A stretch of DNA of 64,000 nt from an uncultured Gammaproteobacteria bacterium (GTDB lineage Bacteria > Pseudomonadota > Gammaproteobacteria > UBA6429 > Thiohalophilaceae). A program made the position numbers and the translations under genes. The stretch is taken from contig CAJYAN010000013.1 in the NCBI GenBank assembly GCA_913064945.1, positions 1 to 64,000 of the forward strand. Reading direction: 5' to 3'. The notes under the pieces were generated by a model. It was not told the DNA's origin and did no database searches. It saw only the letters and a program-made list of their open reading frames with translations. This document shows, piece by piece, positions 1 through 7,123 of the stretch. How positions within the stretch are numbered: the first letter of the stretch is position 1; each line of letters opens with the position of its first letter.

Positions 1-62
1 ATGTTTTTCGCCAGCTCCGCTGCCAGTGCTCTCATGTCCTTTTCGTTCATCGCTATACTCAT
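1..62 (-). CDS. 5' end of an unidentified gene (partial)
   Basis: Only the first 20 codons are in the window; they read MSIAMNEKDMRALAAELAKN on the minus strand. The start at 62 is chosen because an AGGAG-type ribosome binding site lies about 8 bases upstream (read from the minus strand at 70-76). A second ATG is at 50. The short stretch is charged and probably helical, but too little is visible to name a family. It runs off the left edge of the mobile-element region and is divergent from the small gene at 138. Confidence 0.5.
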   Translation of the reverse strand, partial: MSIAMNEKDMRALAAELAKN

Positions 63-137
63 TCCTTATTCTCCTGTAAATTAGAGTAATAATTAATGAG
101 CAGTTACACAATTTAATTTACAGGCTCCTTCAAATGC

Positions 138-326
138 TTGCTTGACGAAAATCCAAAGTTTGCACTGGCATTTAGTCATCGATACGAACAGCGCAAAACA
201 TCAAAAGGACAACATAAAGTACTATGTGATTTTTGTAATACGCTTTCAGTAAATCCATCTAATGGTGCATGTGAACTTTGCGGACACTGGAATAGCATTG
301 ATAGAGATGATGGTCCTCCTTTCTAA
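138..326 (+). CDS. small zinc-ribbon-like protein
   Basis: A 62-residue reading frame starting at TTG 138; the ATG four bases upstream is in another frame and stops at once. It contains two Cys-x-x-Cys knuckles (C30/C33 and C45/C48) separated by 11 residues, which is the layout of a small zinc ribbon. No enzyme motif is present. It sits alone between a divergent partial gene and the convergent DUF3987 gene inside the integrated element. Its function is unknown; a nucleic-acid-binding or accessory role is only an inference. The weak start codon leaves some doubt that it is translated. Confidence 0.4.
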   Translation: MLDENPKFALAFSHRYEQRKTSKGQHKVLCDFCNTLSVNPSNGACELCGHWNSIDRDDGPPF

Positions 327-393
327 TATATCCAAGATGTTTATTTTATCCTTCTAAATATAGAAATATGTGTGATAACACATATTACTCAAT

Positions 394-1965
394 TTACTCA
401 ATAATATCACTTTCGATATAAATTTGTGTATTATGAGTATATTGCGATGCAAGTAAGGCATGCACGATAAACTCTTGACTAGGTTTACGGCCTGGCCTCG
501 TTGTTTTATTCATTTTGACTGGAATCAGATAATTATTATTAATTAGTTTATTAATAACAGGAGATAGCTCACTGCTTCGTTTAAAAGTGCCTCTAAGACC
601 TTGTTGAATATCTCGCGCACTAACTCGAGTTATACCTTTGGTCTTAATCCAATCCATAATTTTATGGCATTTTTCAGTAATGGCATCTCCGACCATTAAA
701 TTAAATACCACCTCAGCATGACCTATAAAATATTCTCCTATTGCAATTGCGGAAATTATTGTTTCTACTTCAATATTTAGGTTGCTTGATTCATGTTCAT
801 ATTTCACTGCATGTAATATTCCAGCAATTCTGATTACTGAACCAACCAATTTCCCACCCCAATCACTTATTGACGAAAGCCTTTCTCCGGGTTGCATCTC
901 CGATTCAATTTTATACTGGAATTTCGATAACGCAGATTTTGCTTCACTGGAAAACATCAGAAAATTAGTTGCATTATCTGTATCTATATTCGCTGCTAGT
1001 GCACGAATTGCATTTGTATATTTTGCACGAATCGCAGGAAAGATTGATGGCGTATCGATTAGCCGATAACCAATCATATCCACAGGAGAGCAAAACAAAA
1101 AACGACCTAGAAGTCCACGACCACGAAACTCACTTTTAGAGTTGAAGTTAGTAAAAATACTCTGTTGAAAGGTAAGCCCAATTGTTAAGCAAGGATTTTC
1201 AATTATTTCGGTTTCGCGTCCCATGCGATCGACTCGTAACATGTCACCAGAGAATGCTTTTAGAAACACATCCAAATTCGATACATTTTGGCTATAACGT
1301 CCTGCAATCGTATCAAAAATACCTCCTTCTGAACTCATGATAGCGAGACGCCCGTGATTCTCGCATAATAGATTTGCCGCTTTTTCAGGAGTGATATCAT
1401 CTGCAAGTATACGAAGTGGCTTAGTTACTTCAGGCATTCTTCGCTCTAAGTCACTTATCAGCTCTAAAGCTTTTTGCTGTTCTTCAATTGTTTCAGCCTT
1501 GGCTGCTTTATTTTCTGCCTGCTTTAGTGATTTCTCTAAAATAGCTCGCTGACGACTTTGCTCTTTTATCTGATCGCCATGCTTTTTCCAGTGTTTTTTT
1601 TCTAATTCTTCTAGAGGCTCCATAATCGTTTTAAATACAGGACTTTTGCGACTGGCTGGTGGCATAGCTACAGCAATATATAAATTACATGACTCTGTCC
1701 AATCAGGTTTTACCTGTACACGATATTGCTTGCCAATCGCAGCCGCACATGCAGCCAGAATCAGCGATGCAGGTAAGTCTGAGGGCACTTGGTATGAGTG
1801 TGCTGTTTCCCTGACCATATCCCGTAAAACGCCGGGCAAAGCCTCTAAAGGGAATTCTGGCCCATGTTTCGGATCCAATGGATATAGAGACGGCAGGGAT
1901 CCGCAGTCAGGGGCATCTAGTTCTGTAACTAACTCATGTGAAATATCAAGGTGAGTCATGCTCAT
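394..1965 (-). CDS. DUF3987 (YfjI-type) mobile-element protein
   Basis: A 523-residue protein of the DUF3987/YfjI family, which is found mostly in prophages, satellites and genomic islands and is thought to act in element replication. Recognisable features are the N-terminal block around FPLEALPGVLRDMV (residues 38-51), a segment around IAVAMPPASRKSP (97-109) in the place where the family has its nucleotide-binding region, a long charged coiled-coil stretch (about 115-175), and the central block LAIMSSEGGIFD (about 207-218). Its start overlaps the stop of the AlpA-like gene by four bases (ATGA), so the two are co-translated. AT-rich codon use differs from the housekeeping genes further right. 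Family assignment is firm; the biochemical role is not established. Confidence 0.8.
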   Translation of the reverse strand: MSMTHLDISHELVTELDAPDCGSLPSLYPLDPKHGPEFPLEALPGVLRDMVRETAHSYQVPSDLPASLILAACAAAIGKQYRVQVKPDWTESCNLYIAVAMPPASRKSPVFKTIMEPLEELEKKHWKKHGDQIKEQSRQRAILEKSLKQAENKAAKAETIEEQQKALELISDLERRMPEVTKPLRILADDITPEKAANLLCENHGRLAIMSSEGGIFDTIAGRYSQNVSNLDVFLKAFSGDMLRVDRMGRETEIIENPCLTIGLTFQQSIFTNFNSKSEFRGRGLLGRFLFCSPVDMIGYRLIDTPSIFPAIRAKYTNAIRALAANIDTDNATNFLMFSSEAKSALSKFQYKIESEMQPGERLSSISDWGGKLVGSVIRIAGILHAVKYEHESSNLNIEVETIISAIAIGEYFIGHAEVVFNLMVGDAITEKCHKIMDWIKTKGITRVSARDIQQGLRGTFKRSSELSPVINKLINNNYLIPVKMNKTTRPGRKPSQEFIVHALLASQYTHNTQIYIESDIIE

Positions 1966-2168
1966 GCTGCACCCCCTTTGTCGCTCGTTGAAAGTCTGAC
2001 CTTAGAGTCTAGGTAATTATCCAGATCGGATATGCGGTAGCGAACGGCTCTCGAGCCGACTTTTACGAAAGGTATTAGAGCTAGATAGCAGCGATCTCGC
2101 TCAAGAAAGGCTGAGCTCATTCCCAAGTATTCGGCTGCCTGTTTTGTATTAAATAAGTTTGATGACAT
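1962..2168 (-). CDS. AlpA/excisionase-like helix-turn-helix regulator
   Basis: A 68-residue DNA-binding protein. NTKQAAEYLGMSSAFLERD (residues 7-25) is a MerR/AlpA-type helix-turn-helix, and VKVGSRAVRYRISDLDNYL (36-54) is the wing typical of the HTH_17/AlpA family, whose members switch on excision or element gene expression in P4-like islands. It is the first gene of a two-gene unit with the DUF3987 gene, joined by an ATGA overlap. The mini-transposon at 2206 lies only 38 bp upstream of its start, so the native promoter may have been displaced. Confidence 0.8.
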   Translation of the reverse strand: MSSNLFNTKQAAEYLGMSSAFLERDRCYLALIPFVKVGSRAVRYRISDLDNYLDSKVRLSTSDKGGAA

Positions 2169-2205
2169 TTTCTGACTCCTATATTTGCTAATGTAGTGGA
2201 AAAAC

Positions 2206-2557
2206 GGGGTCAGGCCTTACATTTGACATTCCCCCTAATGACGGCCTAGTCTTTTATGGAAGCAAACTTCATGGAGGAAGTCGATGGCTAGACCACTGAG
2301 AATTGAATTTGCTGGTGTGTTGTATCACGTGACCGTGCATGGTAACGGACAGCAAAATACCTACCTTAGAAGAATTGCCCGATTAAACCTTTAACTTTTT
2401 ATAAGGACAAGTACCAAAGTAGGAATAGGGCAATGGCAGAAGCTAATCGAAGCGGGCACTAGACATTGTCTACCGTTGGTGACGCATTCGGCGTAAGCTA
2501 TGCTACCGTCAGCCGAGCCATAAAAGAATATGAATGTCAAATGTAAGGCCTGACCCC
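2206..2557 (+). mobile_element. RAYT-derived mini-element, copy 1
   Basis: A 352-bp unit bounded by a perfect 25-bp inverted repeat (2206-2230 and 2533-2557). Inside, ATG 2284 opens a frame reading MARPLRIEFAGVLYHVT, the N-terminus of REP-associated Y1 (IS200/IS605-like) transposases, which stops at 2394. The distal part (from about 2433) reads MAEANRSGH, a TAG stop, then TLSTVGDAFGVSYATVSRA, the C-terminal helix-turn-helix of the same proteins. The catalytic middle with its HUH motif and tyrosine is missing, so the unit cannot move by itself. A copy of the same length is at 4410. Confidence 0.85.
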
Positions 2558-2589
2558 AGGCCCGAATGTAAGGCCTGACCCCAGGCCCG
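2540..2589. repeat. 25-bp tandem duplication at the mini-element end
   Basis: The right inverted repeat plus seven flanking bases is repeated directly: 2540-2564 and 2565-2589 are identical and share the core AAGGCCTGACCCCAGG. Copy 2 of the element lacks this duplication. It looks like slippage or an aborted insertion at the element end. Confidence 0.85.
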
Positions 2590-2590
2590 A

Positions 2591-2842
2591 GGTGCATCAT
2601 GGGGGATTGGGACAGGCGTTTATGCTCAGGCTAATTTTAAAGCAGGTACTGTTTCTACTAGTCTTGGGTATCATGTTGGTAGAAATTTTAGGTCAACTGG
2701 CAGTAAGTTATATCATGGTGTTATTAAGAGTGGTGGTGTAAAAGATTCGATATCAGGAATTAAAGCCGGAATTTCAGGTGGTGGGCAAATTACTGTTTTT
2801 GGCGGTGGTACAGCAAAAGGTGATTGCACATGTGGCCGTTAA
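2591..2842 (+). pseudogene. 5'-truncated reading frame, unknown protein C-terminus
   Basis: An open frame with no usable start codon runs from the edge of mini-element copy 1 to TAA 2840-2842. The 83 residues are rich in Gly, Ser and Lys, include the stretch GYHVGRNFRSTGSKLYHGV, and end in CTCGR. In-frame stops lie within the element sequence, so the gene's upstream part seems to have been removed by the insertion. The stop overlaps the start of the next gene (ATG 2830), which suggests the two were once one coupled operon. I do not recognise the family; the C-terminus of a secreted or toxin-like protein is a guess drawn only from context. Confidence 0.5.
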
Positions 2843-3156
2843 ACCAAATCAAGTTACGACATATCATTGCGTTTGCCGTTTTTGTGGCTATAACGGTACC
2901 GTTACTTTATTTTGTTACAGTAAATTCAAATGAATATAAAGAAGCTGTTAGATTTATTACCAATGATCCTAAGCTTGCAGACTCGATTGGTAAGGTTCGA
3001 TCAATTACTTTGAGGTTTTGGGATGGTTACGAGAGCTCTGGATATAGTGCTTATTATACATTTGGAGTTATATCTGATAGAGGAAAATTTATTGTAGATA
3101 TTCATTTGCGCGAAATTCATGATAAATGGACGGTCGAAAAAGTTAATGTTCGTTAA
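2830..3156 (+). CDS. small membrane-anchored protein, Coa1-like fold suspected
   Basis: 108 residues starting at ATG 2830, which overlaps the preceding stop. One N-terminal membrane helix (about residues 11-28) is followed by a short soluble domain with the order EYKEAV, NDPKL, SIGKV, several beta strands, and a closing KWTVEKV. That order resembles the Coa1/DUF1131-like small domains used as assembly factors or immunity proteins, but this is a loose pattern match. Coupling to the truncated frame upstream makes an effector/immunity arrangement possible. Base composition is AT-rich, as in the rest of the element. Confidence 0.55.
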   Translation: MWPLNQIKLRHIIAFAVFVAITVPLLYFVTVNSNEYKEAVRFITNDPKLADSIGKVRSITLRFWDGYESSGYSAYYTFGVISDRGKFIVDIHLREIHDKWTVEKVNVR

Positions 3157-3510
3157 GATGCCTATTTGCCTAAATTTGTAATAATACTTATAAAGTGATA
3201 ATGCTTTTTGTTGTTAAAGCACTAATCCATCAATTATTTTCCAGTGTTCTAGGTCCGCGCAGAGTTAAAATAATTTTTTATCTGCGTTATTATTTTAATA
3301 TATGCTTCATTTGATATTCAAAATAATGAAAATAGCTGTTAAGTATATGCGTATTTTGTTAAATTGACGAATTATACTTAAAAGTTATTGTTTTATTCTT
3401 GCCAACTTTAAAGAAAATTAAATGAATTATTTGTGAGAACCTCATTTTTTTATGCTTCTATGTGACGGAATGGTTACCAACCTATTAATCTACTTTTCTC
3501 TTATGTAAAT
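3157..3510. other. AT-rich intergenic stretch
   Basis: 354 bases of strongly AT-rich sequence between two small membrane-protein genes. No convincing frame, hairpin terminator or repeat was seen. It probably carries the promoter of the gene at 3511, but no clear -35/-10 pair stands out. Confidence 0.4.
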
Positions 3511-3888
3511 ATGCATCGACTAATTAAAGTAAATATCGTCATTTTTGTTCTGGGAGTGATAATTGGTCCGTTTCTATTGACAGCATCAAATTTTTCTCAA
3601 GCGCCTTTGATTTGGGTGGACGTGATTACAATAGTTGTTGGAAGTTTCATTAGCGGACTCTTTGTGGTTGGCGTGCAAATTCTAAGAAAAAATCCAAAAA
3701 ATACCCAATATACGTTATTACTATTTGAGTTGCTTTCAGTTTTTACTCTTGGTTCCGGAGTTGGTGGTATTTTATACGCAATGTGTATGGGTGAATTTTC
3801 ACCATCAAGCACTATATTTTTTGCTGTGGGCTTAGGGCTGTTTATAAGTGTTGTAAGTATGCATTTCTTCTATAAGTCGATAGTCTAA
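3511..3888 (+). CDS. four-helix membrane protein of unknown function
   Basis: A 125-residue, very hydrophobic protein with four predicted membrane helices at about residues 5-24, 33-58, 66-88 and 100-122, joined by short polar loops (RKNPKNTQ near 59-66). There is no enzymatic motif. It starts at ATG 3511 with only a weak ribosome binding site. It is AT-rich like its neighbours and is the last intact gene before the tRNA-Glu fragment, in cargo position. Small multi-helix proteins in such places are often immunity or exclusion proteins, but nothing in the sequence proves that here. Confidence 0.55.
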   Translation: MHRLIKVNIVIFVLGVIIGPFLLTASNFSQAPLIWVDVITIVVGSFISGLFVVGVQILRKNPKNTQYTLLLFELLSVFTLGSGVGGILYAMCMGEFSPSSTIFFAVGLGLFISVVSMHFFYKSIV

Positions 3889-4097
3889 TCACACTTTTCA
3901 CTGTCTAAATTATGGAGAGCTATAAGTATAGTAGTGATTGTATAGGAGAATATACGCAACTCGACATATATAATCCAAATAGAGCTATAATAATTCTAAT
4001 GAAAAAAACCGGGTCAGAGAGGAATTGTTTCTAATATTCCAGATTGCTACTATAGTTAGGCAAATGCATACTCAAGCATAATCCCACAGACATGACT
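3889..4097. other. AT-rich spacer with possible transposon end
   Basis: No gene is visible. At about 4010-4020 the sequence CGGGTCAGAG resembles the GGGTCAG ends of REP-associated transposons, and it lies about 80 bp before the transposase remnant at 4098. It may be the old left end of that element. Confidence 0.35.
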
Positions 4098-4190
4098 ATG
4101 CTGCGAAATCCACGATTCAATCTTGCGGGCGTCACACGGTATATTATTCGGCGAGGAAATGATCACGAGGCATTTTTTGTCTCAGCATAA
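4098..4190 (+). pseudogene. remnant of a second REP-associated transposase
   Basis: From ATG 4098 to TAA 4188-4190 the frame reads MLRNPRFNLAGVTRYIIRRG and continues with NDHEAFFVSA. This is the N-terminal signature of Y1 REP-associated transposases (RxPRxNxxGVxxHIIxRGNxxxxxF). The frame stops after 30 residues and no downstream catalytic part is seen. Its sequence differs clearly from the remnant inside the 352-bp units, so it belongs to a different subfamily. Confidence 0.6.
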
Positions 4191-4342
4191 GATTTTTTCC
4201 CTAGGGCGATAACTTGTAGGAACATTCTTGTATGTCTAGTGTTATAGTCAATAAGCTATATTTGATTAGTATAACTTCGAAACAGCACATTTCTAGCACA
4301 CTTATACCTAGAAGTTAAAAACTATCAAATACTTATGAGGGA

Positions 4343-4386
4343 CTTTCACGGCGAGTACAGGGGTTCGACTCCCCTACGGGACGCCA
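4343..4386 (+). repeat. 3' fragment of tRNA-Glu (attachment-site remnant)
   Basis: The 44 bases match the 3' part of bacterial tRNA-Glu(UUC). They hold the anticodon-loop sequence CTTTCAC, the 3' side of the anticodon stem, a complete T arm (AGGGG, TTCGACT loop, CCCCT), the acceptor strand ACGGGAC, the discriminator G and CCA. The 5' half is absent, so this is not a functional gene. A partial tRNA 3' end is the classic att duplicate left by integration into a tRNA gene; the intact tRNA-Glu should lie left of the window. Confidence 0.8.
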
Positions 4387-4409
4387 TATAAATAAAAAAG
4401 GCGAAAAAC

Positions 4410-4761
4410 GGGGTCAGGCCTTACATTTGACATTCCCCCTAATGACGGCCTAGTCTTTTATGGAAGCAAACTTCATGGAGGAAGTCGATGGCTAGACCAC
4501 TCAGAATTGAATTTGCTGGTGTGTTGTATCACGTGACCGTGCATGGTAACGGACAGCAAAATATCTACCTTAGAAGAATTGCCCGATTAAACCTTTAACT
4601 TTTTATAAGGACAAGTACCAAAGTAGGAATAGGGCAATGGCAGAAGCTAATCGAAGCGGGCACTAGACATTGTCTACCGTTGGTGACGCATTCGGCGTAA
4701 GCTATGCTACCGTCAGCCGAGCCATAAAAGAATATGAATGTCAAATGTAAGGCCTGACCCC
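4410..4761 (+). mobile_element. RAYT-derived mini-element, copy 2
   Basis: A second 352-bp unit in the same orientation as copy 1, with the same perfect 25-bp inverted ends (4410-4434 and 4737-4761). By eye only two base differences from copy 1 were found: CTCAGAATT for CTGAGAATT, and AATATCTAC for AATACCTAC. It carries the same transposase N- and C-terminal remnants and the same internal stop. It is inserted 23 bp beyond the tRNA-Glu fragment. Near-identity points to recent movement or duplication, which would need a full-length transposase elsewhere in the genome. Confidence 0.85.
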
Positions 4762-5022
4762 AGGCCCGCAGTACGCGAGGCCTTGTCCATTTGCCTGCTG
4801 GATGACGAGCAGTCTGAACATCTGGCGGCCCTGGTCATGTCGCTGGGGGAGTCCGTTCAGATATCGCCTGGGTCGGATCGCAGTGTACAGGCGCATATCA
4901 ATGACGTGGTCCGCGAGTTGGACTGGATGTCGCATGAGATTGGTTATTTACCGGAACAAGCCAGCCATGAATTCAATTTTGGCCTGCGGGTGAACCAGAT
5001 GCTGCGCAAGCGCAAGGGATAA
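4738..5022 (+). pseudogene. reading frame cut by mini-element copy 2
   Basis: The open frame begins at an ATG inside the right inverted repeat and runs to TAA 5020-5022, giving 94 codons. The first eight or so codons come from the transposon, so the original 5' end of the gene is missing. The remaining part, for example HINDVVRELDWMSHEIGY (about 53-70) and FNFGLRVNQMLRKRKG at the end, looks like genuine coding sequence with helical, charged character. I do not recognise the family. Its GC content resembles the abiE genes that follow, so it may be a leftover of the same accessory block. Confidence 0.45.
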
Positions 5023-5144
5023 GGATTACTTTTATCCGTTGGAGGAGTTACGTGGATTCTGGTTGGGACTGCTGGGGCATGTGGCATCGAGACCGGATAA
5101 TGTCGTGCCGTTGCATTAGTGCAGGCCGCTTTTCAGGCCAAAAC

Positions 5145-5173
5145 TTGATTTTTCGGTAAAACAGACATATTGT
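5145..5173 (+). promoter_or_regulatory. putative sigma-70 promoter of abiE operon
   Basis: TTGATT (5145-5150), a 17-bp spacer and TATTGT (5168-5173) lie 27 bp ahead of the AbiEi start. AbiEi antitoxins usually repress their own promoter by binding repeats close to the start. The nearby TTGACAAATGGTGACA (5183-5198), with two GACA steps, could be part of such a site. Confidence 0.5.
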
Positions 5174-5200
5174 TTCCATATATTGACAAATGGTGACATT

Positions 5201-5809
5201 ATGTCTGACGCTAAAAAGAGGATATCCCCCGAAGCGCTCTTCCGCCAGCATGGCGGGCTGCTTCGCATGAGTGAAGCGATTGCGCGGGGGATGTCACGCT
5301 ATAGCCTGTATTCGCTGCGGGACAAGGGGATCATCGAGCAGGTATCCCGCGGCGTCTATCGGCTGGTGGAGCTGCCACCCATCAGCAATCCTGACCTGGT
5401 GACGGTGAGCCTGCGTTTCCCCAAGGCCGTTATCTGCCTCATTTCCGCACTGGCGTATCATGAAATCACGACACAGATCCCCCACGCGGTGTCTGTCGCC
5501 GTTCCCCGGGAGGCACGAATGCCGTCGCTCGATTCCCCGCCGGTACAAGCATACAAGTTTTCAGACGCCGCGTTCAGGGCCGGGATCGAAACGCATCAGA
5601 TCGATGGTGTAACTGTCCGGATTTATAGCGCCGAGAAGACACTGGCAGATTGTTTTAAATACCGCAACAAGATCGGGATGGATGTTGTCCTGGAGGCACT
5701 GAAACTCTACAGGTCACAAAAGCCATTCAAGCTGGCCGATTTGCTCAAATACGCCAGAATCTGCCGTGTTGAAAAGGTGATGAAGCCCTACCTGGAGGCA
5801 ACGGTATGA
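5201..5809 (+). CDS. abiEi: AbiEi-family antitoxin / transcriptional repressor
   Basis: 202 residues from ATG 5201. The N-terminal winged helix-turn-helix spans about residues 10-55 (FRQHGGLLRMSEAIARGMSRY, then RDKGIIEQVSRGVYRL), the arrangement of the AbiEi antitoxin family (type IV toxin-antitoxin and phage abortive-infection systems). The C-terminal domain follows, with the conserved YSAEKTLADCFKYRNKIG stretch. The family binds DNA to repress its operon and neutralises the toxin without a stable complex. Its stop overlaps the toxin start by four bases. GC-rich codon use contrasts with the AT-rich element to the left. Confidence 0.88.
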   Translation: MSDAKKRISPEALFRQHGGLLRMSEAIARGMSRYSLYSLRDKGIIEQVSRGVYRLVELPPISNPDLVTVSLRFPKAVICLISALAYHEITTQIPHAVSVAVPREARMPSLDSPPVQAYKFSDAAFRAGIETHQIDGVTVRIYSAEKTLADCFKYRNKIGMDVVLEALKLYRSQKPFKLADLLKYARICRVEKVMKPYLEATV

Positions 5810-6726
5810 GTGCGCAGAAGTCCAGGAACATGGCGGCATCAGTCCGCCAACGCCTCTTGAAACGGGCGCGTGCAGATCAGCGGCCCTTTAGCGAACTGCT
5901 ACAGTATTATGCGATGGAACGGTTCCTCTACCGGCTGTCACAATCACCCTATACCAACCGGTTTATCCTCAAGGGGGCCTTGATGCTGAGGGTCTGGCAC
6001 GCGCCGGATATTCGTCCCACTATGGATATCGATATGTTGGGCAGAACGAGTAATGAGGAAGCCAGCATCATTGCCCAGATCCACGAGATTCTTTCGGTGG
6101 AGGTAGACCCGGATGGATTGGTGTTTGATCCTGACTCTGTTCGCGCCGAGAGAATCACAGAAGATGCCGACTATGAGGGTATCCGGGGTCGATTCACCGG
6201 CACATTGGATAATGCCAGGGTGCTTATGCAGATTGATATCGGTTTTGGTGATCTTGTGCACCCCGAACCGGAGAAGTCTGATTTGCCGACCCTGCTGGAT
6301 TCGCCAGTCGCCAGGGTACTATGCTACAGCCGTGAAAGTACCATTGCCGAAAAGTTCGAGGCCATGGTGAAGCTGGGTGAACTGAACAGCCGGATGAAGG
6401 ACTTCTATGATATCTGGTTGTTGTCCCGACAGTTCGACTTTGAGGGTGCAACACTGGCCGAGGCTATCAGGCTCACTTTTGATCATCGAGGCACCGCATT
6501 GCCCGGTGTTATTGCCGCTTTTTCACAAGCATTCATCGATGCCAAGCAGGTACAGTGGTTGGCATTCCACAAGCGCCTGGGGCAGGAACACGTACCTGCC
6601 TTGTTTTCTGAGGTAGTTACTGCGGTGAATGCATTCCTCGGGCCAATAGCCGCTGCGCTAATCTCCGGGACCTCCATTCCTTCCAACTGGAACGCACCTG
6701 GTCCCTGGAAAGATACGGGAGATTAG
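5806..6726 (+). CDS. abiEii: AbiEii-family nucleotidyltransferase toxin
   Basis: 306 residues of the AbiEii/DUF1814 nucleotidyltransferase fold. The key block is NRFILKGALMLRVW (about 46-59) followed by RPTMDIDMLG (66-75), with the paired acidic residues of a DNA polymerase-beta-like active site. Further conserved pieces are YSRESTIAEKFEAMVKLG (about 169-186) and MKDFYDIWLL. Such toxins modify tRNA or other nucleotide substrates and stop growth when phage infects. The start overlaps abiEi (ATGA), the usual order of the bicistronic system. All the expected motifs appear intact, so the system is probably functional. Confidence 0.88.
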   Translation: MSAQKSRNMAASVRQRLLKRARADQRPFSELLQYYAMERFLYRLSQSPYTNRFILKGALMLRVWHAPDIRPTMDIDMLGRTSNEEASIIAQIHEILSVEVDPDGLVFDPDSVRAERITEDADYEGIRGRFTGTLDNARVLMQIDIGFGDLVHPEPEKSDLPTLLDSPVARVLCYSRESTIAEKFEAMVKLGELNSRMKDFYDIWLLSRQFDFEGATLAEAIRLTFDHRGTALPGVIAAFSQAFIDAKQVQWLAFHKRLGQEHVPALFSEVVTAVNAFLGPIAAALISGTSIPSNWNAPGPWKDTGD

Positions 6727-7123
6727 ACTTTGGAATCGAACATGATCGATCACCCCCATGGGGGCGAAGACAAACGTGGGGGATCTAGTGAGGCGAGGTT
6801 AAGGATTGTATACTTGGTTGCGTGAGCCGGCCCGTGGCGGAACTCAACTCGCTGATCAATTACGCCTACGCCAAACCTACGCCAAGGTCATATAACATAA
6901 ATCTACGGATGAGAGTTCGAGCCTTCAGCATGAAGCACTATCATCTAAGGTAAATATAAGTTCGATGTCTAAAAAATTACGGTGATAGGCCATCCGTGGG
7001 CGGCCAAGTAAAAACATTGTAAGCTATTGTGTTTAAAGTAAAAATAAGCATGCTAGACCATTTTTTAAGCAGTGTTTCGTGCTATCATGACTTTGTTTTT
7101 TTACAATAATCATCATGCTGTAA
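6727..7123. other. intergenic region, 397 bp
   Basis: There is no supported gene. A 12-bp palindrome CCCCCATGGGGG (about 6752-6763) follows the toxin gene and could be a weak hairpin. Around 6850-6890 short GCCTACGCC-type repeats occur. The last 150 bp are AT-rich and probably hold the promoter of the MBOAT gene. Confidence 0.4.

Noticed and set aside
4343-4386. Functional tRNA-Glu gene
   Set aside because: The acceptor 5' strand, D arm and 5' side of the anticodon stem are missing upstream, so it can only be a fragment.
6831-6960. Possible coding relic with VAELNSLINYAYA-like translation
   Set aside because: Too short, not matched to a family with confidence, and without start or stop context.
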